A stretch of DNA of 64,000 nt from an uncultured Bacteroidaceae bacterium (GTDB lineage Bacteria; Bacteroidota; Bacteroidia; Bacteroidales; Bacteroidaceae): positions 16,685-80,684 of the forward strand of contig CAJOHO010000002.1 in assembly GCA_905234555.1 (NCBI GenBank), written 5' to 3'. A program made the translations under genes and the position numbers. Below, in pieces: positions 47,392 to 56,099 of this stretch (its first letter is position 1; each line of letters starts with the position of its first letter). The notes beneath the pieces are model-generated. The model searched no databases. It saw only the letters and a list, made by a program, of their open reading frames with translations, and was not told the origin of the DNA.

Positions 47392-48615
47392 TCACTTTTC
47401 TACCAGGAACTTATACTTGCAGTAGCTGTGATAAGGTTTCTCTGGAGTGATGAAAGCATTGCTGTTTTCCCAGCCTTCCATCTTATACTTGTTAGGAGAG
47501 TCGGGATATTTCTGGCTTTCCAGACAGATGGCGCAATGTTTCTGGTACATGATGCCGCCCTTACCTGGACGAGTGCCGTCTTGGAAGTTAGCTGTGTAGC
47601 ACTGGATACCAGGCTCGTTGGTGTAAACCTCCAGCTTGATGCCGGAACGTGGGTCGAACAACGTAGCAGCAATAGCCTTCTCGTCACCCTTCGTGTTCAG
47701 ACACCAGTTGTGGTCATAACCACCACCGGCAGCAAGGATTTCAGGATCACTCTCGTCGCCCTTCCAGTCTGTGCCAAGTGCCTTAGGTTGGCGGAAATCG
47801 AATACAGTTCCCTCTACAGGACGGATTTCGCCGGTTGGCATATAAGTGCTGTCGGCAGGGGTGTAGTTGTCGGCATTCACCATCAGGAGAGCCTCGTCAA
47901 CGGTGTTGTTCAGGTCGCCACTCAGGTTGAAGTAAGAGTGGTTGGTCATGTTGATGATGGTTGGCTTCGTGGTAGTAGCGTCGTAGTTGATCACCAGCTC
48001 GTTGTCCTCTGTGAGGTCGAACTTCACCTTGGCTGTCACCTCACCTGGGAACTTGTTGTCGCCATCGGGTGAAACAATCTGAAGCGTCAGCGAGTTGTCG
48101 GTGCTTTCCACTACGTCGTACACCTGATACTGCCAGCCTGTGTAACCACCATGAAGTGAGTGGAAGCCGTTGTTGTTCTTGTCGAGCTTCACGGTATCCT
48201 CACCTACAACAAACTGACCTCCGTCGATACGGTTGGCATAGCGGCCTACCGAGCAACCGAAGTCAGTTTCAAAGTTCCAGGGGAAGTAGTTCTCAATCTT
48301 GTCGAAGCCACAGACAACATCCTTGAAGTTGCCGTCCTTGTCAGGCACTACGATGCTGACTACACGTCCGCCAAAGTTGGTGATGCTCACTTCCATGCCT
48401 GCCTTGTTGGTTAGGGTGTAGAGCTTCACTTGCTTGCCGTTGGCCTCGTCGGCAACGAATTTCTGGGCATCATAGTCGTATGCCACAGCAATAGTGGTGT
48501 CGAACTTCTCAGGTTCCAGACCTGATTTGAGTTCTGCCTTCGTGCTTTTGCTGCACGAACAGAGAAGAGCCGCTACTGCAGCCGTTCCCATCAATACTGA
48601 TTGAATTTTTCTCAT
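47392..48615 (-). CDS. Aldose 1-epimerase, lipoprotein
   Basis: LCSCSKS lipobox; GM motifs (TNHSYFNLSG, GGGYDHNWCLN). Confidence 0.92.
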   Translation of the reverse strand: MRKIQSVLMGTAAVAALLCSCSKSTKAELKSGLEPEKFDTTIAVAYDYDAQKFVADEANGKQVKLYTLTNKAGMEVSITNFGGRVVSIVVPDKDGNFKDVVCGFDKIENYFPWNFETDFGCSVGRYANRIDGGQFVVGEDTVKLDKNNNGFHSLHGGYTGWQYQVYDVVESTDNSLTLQIVSPDGDNKFPGEVTAKVKFDLTEDNELVINYDATTTKPTIINMTNHSYFNLSGDLNNTVDEALLMVNADNYTPADSTYMPTGEIRPVEGTVFDFRQPKALGTDWKGDESDPEILAAGGGYDHNWCLNTKGDEKAIAATLFDPRSGIKLEVYTNEPGIQCYTANFQDGTRPGKGGIMYQKHCAICLESQKYPDSPNKYKMEGWENSNAFITPEKPYHSYCKYKFLVEK

Positions 48616-48698
48616 GATTGCGTTATGTAATTAGTAATGGTTGATTGTTTTCATGTAAATGAATCGCCTTCATCGAGGCATTTTTGCACTATCAACGG

Positions 48699-48706
48699 CA
48701 AAGGTA
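48699..48706 (-). promoter_or_regulatory. -7 element for the arabinose operon
   Basis: TACCTTTG on minus strand upstream of the first operon gene. Confidence 0.5.
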
Positions 48707-48858
48707 ACTATTTTTTCTCATTCTGCCATATTTTTCTAACAAAAAATTGCTATACTCCCTCACTTTCGCTAAAAAAAGGCTCCACAGTTGGCAGTTTGCC
48801 CTCAAATTAACCTTTTGTTTGCATCTACATTGCCGCCTCGCGACAATATTTAACGATG

Positions 48859-48893
48859 TTAATTATGAATTGTGAATTCTCATTTCTCAATTC
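48859..48893. repeat. Heptad array TTAATTA TGAATTG TGAATTC TCATTTC TCAATTC
   Basis: Five 7-bp units between divergent genes. Confidence 0.65.
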
Positions 48894-49054
48894 AGCTGCT
48901 AAATTGTCAAAAAGTCTGTTCATGTGGTCAAAATAGGCTATTTTAATGTTTTTTTGTCAAAATACTTTCGCGTTTCGGAAAGTTTTGTCTATCTTTGCAG
49001 AAACTTCGGTGTGCAGTTTTTTTGTCATCAACTAAAACATTATATAAATTGAAA

Positions 49055-50383
49055 ATGGAAAAACAAACGGTAATGCCCGCGGATGGACGTTTGGGCATTC
49101 TTGTTGTCGGCAACGGTGCAGTTGCAACAACTTTCATGACAGGTGTTCTCATGACTCGTAAGGGACTGGCGAAGCCTGTAGGTTCGATGACTCAATACGA
49201 CAAGATCCGTGTGGGTCGTGGAGCCGACAAAAAGTATCTGAAGTATGATGAGATCGTTCCCCTTGCCAAGCTCGATGATATCATCTTTGGCTGCTGGGAT
49301 GTCTATCCTCAGAATGCTTATCAGGCTGCTATCTATGCTGAAGTGCTGAAGGAAAAGGACATTGAGCCTGTTCGCGACGAGCTGATGCAGATTGTTCCCA
49401 TGAAAGCTGCTTTCGACAAGAACTACGCCAAGCGTCTCGATGGCGACAATGTGAAAGAGTGCAAGACCCGTTGGAATATGGTGGAACAGCTGCGTGAGGA
49501 TATCCGCAAGTTCAAGGAACAGAACGACTGCGCACGTATCGTTGTGCTTTGGGCTGCCTCTACCGAAATCTATGTTCCTGTGGATGAGAAAGTTCACTAC
49601 CACTTGGCTGACCTCGAAGCTGCCATGAAGGCAGACGACCGCGAACACATCGCTCCTTCCATGTGTTATGCTTATGCTGCTCTTGCCGAAGGTGCTCCGT
49701 TCATCATGGGTGCTCCTAACACCACAGTCGATATTCCTGCGATGTGGGAAATGGCAGAAAAGACCAAGATGCCGATTGCCGGTAAGGACTTTAAGACAGG
49801 TCAGACATTGGTGAAGAGCGGTTTTGCGCCTATCATCGGTACTCGTTGTCTGGGTCTCAACGGATGGTTCTCAACGAATATTCTTGGAAACCGCGATGGA
49901 CTGGTGCTCGACGAACCAGCCAACTTCCGTACGAAGGAAGTGAGCAAACTCTCCACGCTGGAAACCATTCTCAAGCCAGATGTTCAGCCAGACCTCTACG
50001 GGCACGGAAACGATGAAGATACACAGTACTATCATAAGGTACGCATCAACTACTATCCGCCTCGCAACGACAACAAGGAAGGTTGGGACAACATCGACAT
50101 CTTCGGCTGGATGGGCTATCCCATGCAGATCAAGATCAACTTCCTCTGCCGCGACTCCATCCTGGCTGCTCCGCTCTGCCTCGACCTCTGTCTGCTCAGC
50201 GACCTCGCAGCACGTGCCGGACGCTATGGCACTCAGCGTTTCCTCAGCTTCTTCCTGAAGTCACCAATGCACGACTACACACAGGGTGAGGAAGCCGTCA
50301 ACCACCTCTATCAGCAATATACGATGCTGAAAAACGCAATCCGCGAGATGGGTGGCTACGAAGCTGACGAAGAAATTGACTAA
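49055..50383 (+). CDS. Inositol-3-phosphate synthase
   Basis: GILVVGNGAVATTFMTGV, LVKSGFAPIIGTRCLGLNGWFSTNILGNRDG; NAD-binding MIPS family. Confidence 0.9.
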   Translation: MEKQTVMPADGRLGILVVGNGAVATTFMTGVLMTRKGLAKPVGSMTQYDKIRVGRGADKKYLKYDEIVPLAKLDDIIFGCWDVYPQNAYQAAIYAEVLKEKDIEPVRDELMQIVPMKAAFDKNYAKRLDGDNVKECKTRWNMVEQLREDIRKFKEQNDCARIVVLWAASTEIYVPVDEKVHYHLADLEAAMKADDREHIAPSMCYAYAALAEGAPFIMGAPNTTVDIPAMWEMAEKTKMPIAGKDFKTGQTLVKSGFAPIIGTRCLGLNGWFSTNILGNRDGLVLDEPANFRTKEVSKLSTLETILKPDVQPDLYGHGNDEDTQYYHKVRINYYPPRNDNKEGWDNIDIFGWMGYPMQIKINFLCRDSILAAPLCLDLCLLSDLAARAGRYGTQRFLSFFLKSPMHDYTQGEEAVNHLYQQYTMLKNAIREMGGYEADEEID

Positions 50384-50409
50384 GGCAGTTTCTCAAAAAG
50401 AATACTTTC

Positions 50410-53067
50410 GTGATTAAAAGGCTATTCCTTTTTATATGGCTTTTCGTTTTACTCCCTTCCCTCTTCGGGGTGGGAGTTTATGCTCAGGTGACAGGCGTTG
50501 TGGTTGATTCAAAGACACGCCAGCCACTTGAGTATGTCTATGTGCTTTATGAAGGAAAAGGAGTAGGCGATGTGACCGACTCGAAAGGACGGTTCTCCAT
50601 TCGCGAGGAAGCTGGATGGAACGAACTGACGGTTCAGTCTATGGGTTATGTAACACAGAAAGTAAAGCTTGTACAAGGTAAGACAAGAAATCTGAAAATC
50701 AGGCTTGTACCAGAGCCAAGACAACTGAAGGAAGTGTCGGTGACGAGTAAGCGAACCAAGTATAGTCGCAAGGACAATCCTGCCGTCGAACTGATGCGGA
50801 AAGTGATTGCTGCCAAGAAGACAACCGACCTCCACACCAAAGACTATTTCTCCTATACCTCTTACGAGAAGATGACCTTCTCCATCAATGACTTCACGGA
50901 GAAAATCTTCGATGTGGATGAAGCCAAACCTTGGGCTTTCCTGAAGGATCACGTGGAGATGAGTCCGGAGACAGGTAAGTGGATTCTTCCGCTGACGGTG
51001 GATGAGACGTTGTCGAGCACCTACTACAAGAAAGACCCGAAGACCGAAAAGACGCTTATCAAGGCAAAGAACTCGAAAGGTATCAACGATCTCATCAACA
51101 CAGGTGAGATTCTGACAACGACGCTGAAAGATATCTTTACCGATGTTGACATCTACGACGAGGAATGCCGCCTGTTGAAGTCTCACTTGAAAAGTCCTAT
51201 TGCCAACTCCGCCATCAACTTCTACCGCTATTACCTCGAGGACACCCTCGCCATCGAAGGCGACAGCGTGATTCGTGTAGATTTCGTTCCCAACAATCAG
51301 CAGGACTTCGGCTTCTCCGGCACGCTCTACGTCATGAAGGACAGTACCTATCAGGTGCGACGGGTTGAACTCACCATTCCTAAACAGAGCAATATCAACT
51401 TTGTTGATAACATGACCATCAGTCAGGATCTGGAAACGTTGGAGACAGGTGAGCGTGTGGTCACAACCAACGATATGCTCATCGAGTTGAGTCTCACTTC
51501 GTGGCTGAGCAAAGTGCAGGTGCAGCGGGTAGTCCGACATTTCGACTATGCTTTCGCACCGATTCCCAAGTCTGTATTCAAGCACATCAAGGGAACCGTC
51601 TATCAGGAGCCGGATGCCACCATGCATACCGACAATGCGTTCTGGAAGGATTACCGAAAGGTGGAACTGACGGAGAGTGAGGACAAGATGGACTCGTTCC
51701 TCGACAAGCTCACACATATCAAAGGCTTCAAATACATTATGTTTGGAGCCAAGGCGTTGATTGAGAACTTCGTGGAGACGTCCGATTCCATTCAGAACAA
51801 CAAGTTCGACTTCGGACCCATCAACACGATGATTACCTTCAACCACTACGACAAGGTTCGTTTCCGCATTCCTGGACTCACCACCGCCCATTTTCATCCC
51901 CACCTTTTCTGGAACGGATATATCGCCTATGGTGTTGACACCAAGAATGTGTATGGACGCTCCGAAATCATCTGGTCGTTCAACAAGAAAGCCTATCTTA
52001 CACGCGAATTCCCCAAGAACAACCTCCATTTCTCCTACTGGAACGATGTGAAGTCGCCTTTCGACAAGTTCATGCCGACCGATAAGGATAATGTGTTTAC
52101 GGCGCTGAAAGCCACGAAGGTCGATCAGTTCAACCACGTCAGGGAATGGAAGGTGATGTACGATCGCGAGTGGTACGACGGACAGAAGTTCAATGTGTCG
52201 TTTGCCCGCACCAGCTACGATCCCGTCGATCGCCTCTTCTACCAACCGTTGGGGACAGATCCTAACGTACCAACGCAGGGAATGGATGCCCTCACACGCG
52301 ATCCTTCGAAATATATCAACCGCTTCCGCACCAGCGAATTCAAGGTGGGTGTGTCGTTCGAACCTGGTGCCACCTATATCAACACCAAGCAGCGACGCCT
52401 CAAAATCAACAAGGATGCACCCATCATCTCCCTGAGCCACACGATGGGTGTGAAGGGACTGTTCGGTGGCGACTACAACTACAACGTCACGGAGCTGGAA
52501 CTCTACAAACGTCTCTATGTACCTGGTGGTTGGGGACATATCAGCACCGACGTCAAGGGTGGAATCCAGTGGAACAAAGTGCCGTTCCCCTTGCTCATCC
52601 ATCCACCTGCCAACCAGTCCTTCATCTTGATGGACCACACCTTCTCGCTCATTTCTTCGCTTGAGTTCCTCAACGACCGCTACCTCCAAGGAATGATCGA
52701 GTGGGACCTCTGTGGAAAGATCTTCAACCGCATTCCCTTGCTCAAGAAATTGAAACTCAGGGAAATGGTAGGTTTGAATGTGCTTTATGGCTACTTGTCC
52801 GACAAGAACAACCCTGCTACTTCCAACTACACAGATCCCGAACTCTTCTACTTCCCAGGACACTTCGTCGGCGATGGGAATGGAGGAACCTATTACGAGA
52901 ACAACACCGTGGTGATGGAGAAGACACAACCCTACATGGAGCTGCGACTGGGTGTTCACAACATCTTCCGACTGCTCCACATAGAGTATGTCCGCCGTCT
53001 CACTTATCGCAACAATCCAGGCATCAACAAAGAAGGCATCCGCTTCATGTTCCGCATGAAGTTCTAA
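50410..53067 (+). CDS. DUF5686-like outer-membrane protein with carboxypeptidase-like N-terminal domain
   Basis: GVVVDSKTRQPLEYVYV...VTDSKGRFSI domain; C-terminal beta-strand pattern ending in F. Confidence 0.8.
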   Translation: MIKRLFLFIWLFVLLPSLFGVGVYAQVTGVVVDSKTRQPLEYVYVLYEGKGVGDVTDSKGRFSIREEAGWNELTVQSMGYVTQKVKLVQGKTRNLKIRLVPEPRQLKEVSVTSKRTKYSRKDNPAVELMRKVIAAKKTTDLHTKDYFSYTSYEKMTFSINDFTEKIFDVDEAKPWAFLKDHVEMSPETGKWILPLTVDETLSSTYYKKDPKTEKTLIKAKNSKGINDLINTGEILTTTLKDIFTDVDIYDEECRLLKSHLKSPIANSAINFYRYYLEDTLAIEGDSVIRVDFVPNNQQDFGFSGTLYVMKDSTYQVRRVELTIPKQSNINFVDNMTISQDLETLETGERVVTTNDMLIELSLTSWLSKVQVQRVVRHFDYAFAPIPKSVFKHIKGTVYQEPDATMHTDNAFWKDYRKVELTESEDKMDSFLDKLTHIKGFKYIMFGAKALIENFVETSDSIQNNKFDFGPINTMITFNHYDKVRFRIPGLTTAHFHPHLFWNGYIAYGVDTKNVYGRSEIIWSFNKKAYLTREFPKNNLHFSYWNDVKSPFDKFMPTDKDNVFTALKATKVDQFNHVREWKVMYDREWYDGQKFNVSFARTSYDPVDRLFYQPLGTDPNVPTQGMDALTRDPSKYINRFRTSEFKVGVSFEPGATYINTKQRRLKINKDAPIISLSHTMGVKGLFGGDYNYNVTELELYKRLYVPGGWGHISTDVKGGIQWNKVPFPLLIHPPANQSFILMDHTFSLISSLEFLNDRYLQGMIEWDLCGKIFNRIPLLKKLKLREMVGLNVLYGYLSDKNNPATSNYTDPELFYFPGHFVGDGNGGTYYENNTVVMEKTQPYMELRLGVHNIFRLLHIEYVRRLTYRNNPGINKEGIRFMFRMKF

Positions 53068-53079
53068 ATCTGTTTCGCT

Positions 53080-54387
53080 ATGCTTTTCCTCGAAAAAGTT
53101 CGTTCCTTTGTTTCTCAGCATCAGCTTTTTGCGAAAGGTGATGTGGTGGTTTGTGGTGTGAGCGGAGGTGCCGACTCCGTTTGCCTGCTGCTGCTGTTGA
53201 AGGAACTGGGTTGTTGTCCTGTGGCAGCTCATTGCAATTTCCATTTGCGGGCTGAGGAAAGCGATGCTGATGAGGCGTTTGTCCGCGACTTATGCCAGCA
53301 ACTCGAAGTACCGCTTCATGTCAAGCACTTCGACACAATCCCTTTTGCCCAGGAGCAGAAAATCAGCATTGAAATGGCAGCTCGCGATTTGCGTTACGAC
53401 TGGTTCCGCCAACTCTGTCAGGAACTCGGTGCCAAGTGTGTGGCTGTGGCTCATCATCGCGATGACAATGTGGAGACGCTCCTGCTCAATCTGGTGCGGG
53501 GAACGGGTCTGAAAGGCTTGTGCGGAATGCAACCGAAGAAAGGGGTAGTGGTGCGTCCGTTGCTCTGTGTCTCAAGACAAGAAGTTCTTGACTACCTGAA
53601 GGATAAGCAACAAAGTTATAGGATTGATTCAACCAATCTGAAGGCTGATTTCAGTCGTAATAAACTGCGTCTGGAAGTGTTGCCTCTGTTGCGTGAGATC
53701 AATGCCGGAGCCGATGAGAATATCTCGACAGCGATAGAGAATCTGAACGAGGTACAGATGATGTACCGCTATTGTGTAGATGAGTTTGTCTCTGCCAGCA
53801 TCGATGGTGCGTCGGAAGTAAATATCGAGATGGTGCTGCGTGCTCCCTCCCCTTTGTCTGTGCTCCACGAAATCCTTTCGCCTTTCGGCTTCAACCGTCC
53901 CCAGCTGAAGGAATTGCTGGCAGTCATCCAGAGGGTAGGGAAGTCCTCTGGTCCTACGGTGAATGGAGTGGGCAAGACGTTCCTTTCTAATACCCATCGA
54001 GTTGTGGTCAATCGTGAACAGCTCATCATCGAGACGCTGGAACAGCCTGTCATCAAACCCGAGATTCGTCAGACGGTGATGGAGCATACGCCAGATTTCC
54101 GTTTCAATCCCGATGCCAGCTTCGCTTATTTCGACAAAGCGAAGTTGCAAGGACAGTTAGAACTGCGATTAGTGCAGGAAGGCGACCGCTTTCAGCCATT
54201 TGGCATGAAAGGAACGAAGCTGGTGAGTGATTTCTTCACCGATCTGAAACTCAGCCGCATAGAAAAAGCACGCCAGTGGGTACTGACGTGCGATGGGGTT
54301 ATTGTCTGGGTTGTAGGCCGCAGGACTTCCGACCTTTTCCGTGTCGATCCCGACACAAAGGAAATCCTCGTCCTCCAACTCCTCTAA
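53080..54387 (+). CDS. tilS: tRNA(Ile)-lysidine synthase
   Basis: VCGVSGGADSVCLLLLL PP-loop, HHRDDNVETLLLNLVRG. Confidence 0.94.
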   Translation: MLFLEKVRSFVSQHQLFAKGDVVVCGVSGGADSVCLLLLLKELGCCPVAAHCNFHLRAEESDADEAFVRDLCQQLEVPLHVKHFDTIPFAQEQKISIEMAARDLRYDWFRQLCQELGAKCVAVAHHRDDNVETLLLNLVRGTGLKGLCGMQPKKGVVVRPLLCVSRQEVLDYLKDKQQSYRIDSTNLKADFSRNKLRLEVLPLLREINAGADENISTAIENLNEVQMMYRYCVDEFVSASIDGASEVNIEMVLRAPSPLSVLHEILSPFGFNRPQLKELLAVIQRVGKSSGPTVNGVGKTFLSNTHRVVVNREQLIIETLEQPVIKPEIRQTVMEHTPDFRFNPDASFAYFDKAKLQGQLELRLVQEGDRFQPFGMKGTKLVSDFFTDLKLSRIEKARQWVLTCDGVIVWVVGRRTSDLFRVDPDTKEILVLQLL

Positions 54388-54467
54388 TGATTCATTAAGC
54401 CACCATGCCCTCGGCGTCAGCCGTGGGTTTATACTGCCATCGGCGCTTTTCCGCTGAGTCACTCTTC

Positions 54468-54501
54468 ACCCCTCCCTCGGGAGGGGACGGGGAGGGGTCT
54501 C
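54468..54501. repeat. G-rich hairpin repeat family, copy G3, in a convergent intergenic region
   Basis: cacccctccctcgggaggggacggggaggggtct. Confidence 0.55.
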
Positions 54502-54502
54502 T

Positions 54503-55639
54503 TCACTTTTTACTCTTCACCATAGTCTTTTGGCGTTTCTGCACCTGTTTCCATTGGGCTTTGGCGAGTTCCTGCATATCCACCACTTCGTCCTTCTCAT
54601 CCACGATCTCAAAGCCCAGCATCGTCTCAATCACATCTTCCAGCGTGACGATACCACGCATCGAACCGTATTCGTCGATGATGACGCAGATATGCTCCTT
54701 GCGTTCGAGCAGCGTTTCCCAGATGTTGGAAACAGGCTCGTCTTCGTTGAAGGTCAGGATCGGACGGGCTAAGTCCTTGAGCTTCACCTTGAACTGATCC
54801 TGTGCCAGCTTTTCCAGCACTTCCTGCTTCAGCACATATCCTGTGATGTAGTCGTCGTTCTCCTCCTCGTAGAGGGGAATACGGCTGAACTTGGCAAAGT
54901 CGTCCGACTGGTAGAACTCGCGGATGGTCTGCGAGGATTCTGCCATCGTCACCACACTCGATGGTGTCATAATCTCGTGGGCTGTGATCTGGTCAAGCTT
55001 CAGCAAGTTCTGAATCATCTTGTTTTCTTCCTTCTCCAGCACACCTTCCTCAGCACCTGTCGTCACCATTGCTGCCACTTCCTCACGACTGACGGAGGTC
55101 TGCTGGGCATTTTTCGAGATGAGATGTGTGAATTTCTCCACAATGAATACCAGCGGATAGGTAATCAGGATAAAGAAACGGATGAGGCGTGATGCAGGGA
55201 TGGCAAGCGAACGCCAGTAGTTCGAACCGATGGTTTTGGGAATGATTTCGCTGAACACCAGCACACAGAATGTGAAAACGCCGGAGATGACACCCACACC
55301 AGTGCTGTCGAACAGACGGGCAGCTTCGCTACCTACGAGCGAAGCACCTACCGTGTTGGCAATCGTGTTGACAACCAGGATAGCAGAGATGGGGCGGTCG
55401 ATGTTGCTTTTCAGCTGCTTCAGACGAGCAGCACCTTTCTTGCCCTGTTGCTCCAGCGTGTTGATAAACGACATAGGAGTGGAGAGCAGCGTTGCTTCCA
55501 GCACAGAGCAGATGGACGACACAATGAGTGCCAGTAAGATATAGGTAATAAGAGGGGTGAAATTTGCGTCCTCTTTCAGGACGGCAAAAAGGTTTTGGGT
55601 GGCAGCTAATATCGCCGCCGGATATGAATCTGAGTCCAT
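54503..55639 (-). CDS. CNNM/CBS-domain transporter (HlyC/CorC family, GldE-like)
   Basis: DUF21 + CBS pair; start MDSDSYPAAI; the rest of the 567-aa ORF is upstream read-through. Confidence 0.88.
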   Translation of the reverse strand: MDSDSYPAAILAATQNLFAVLKEDANFTPLITYILLALIVSSICSVLEATLLSTPMSFINTLEQQGKKGAARLKQLKSNIDRPISAILVVNTIANTVGASLVGSEAARLFDSTGVGVISGVFTFCVLVFSEIIPKTIGSNYWRSLAIPASRLIRFFILITYPLVFIVEKFTHLISKNAQQTSVSREEVAAMVTTGAEEGVLEKEENKMIQNLLKLDQITAHEIMTPSSVVTMAESSQTIREFYQSDDFAKFSRIPLYEEENDDYITGYVLKQEVLEKLAQDQFKVKLKDLARPILTFNEDEPVSNIWETLLERKEHICVIIDEYGSMRGIVTLEDVIETMLGFEIVDEKDEVVDMQELAKAQWKQVQKRQKTMVKSKK

Positions 55640-55876
55640 TAAAAAGTTAAACAATTGGTTTACAAGCTGCGAAGTTACGAATAACTCAGCACAAAACCAA
55701 ATAAAAACAACAAAAAGTACATTTTCCGAACACATTTCCCCTCTTTCACGTGAATACCACCCCAAATCCACACACCATAAATGACAAAGCGCAGGCAAGA
55801 AAAGACGGGTGATTCCATCAGCCGAAGATGAAGAAAACCGGCACAACATGGAATCAAAAAAGCCTTTCCTTTTATT

Positions 55877-55946
55877 GCCCCAAAGGGGCTGGGGGCTTTC
55901 TTTTATAATACTCCCCTCTCTTTCGGAGAGGGGTCGGGGGAGAGTC
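55877..55946. repeat. G-rich hairpin repeat family, two adjacent copies (G4, G5)
   Basis: gccccaaaggggctgggggctttc and actcccctctctttcggagaggggtcgggggagagtc. Confidence 0.55.
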
Positions 55947-56022
55947 CAAAGGAAAGCCTCGCAAGGGATTCGGCTTGTGAGTCGAGTTGCTTGCGAGACT
56001 TGAAAGGGAAAAGTGGAGCTGC

Positions 56023-56099
56023 TTACTCTCCTTGTGCGTCGAGGGCAGCAAGTTTGCTGGGTTGAGTTACTCTCCTTGGGCGTCGAGGGCAGCAAGTTT
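56023..56099. repeat. 33-bp duplication of the DUF349 gene 3' end
   Basis: ttactctccttg[t/g]gcgtcgagggcagcaagttt at 56023-56055 and 56067-56099, one mismatch. Confidence 0.9.

Noticed and set aside
50509-53244. 911-aa minus-strand ORF
   Set aside because: Antisense shadow of the DUF5686-like gene; no recognisable domains.
55958-55997. ctcgcaag...cttgcgag inverted repeat as a fifth element R copy
   Set aside because: Arms of the R consensus are not present; only a short stem is shared.
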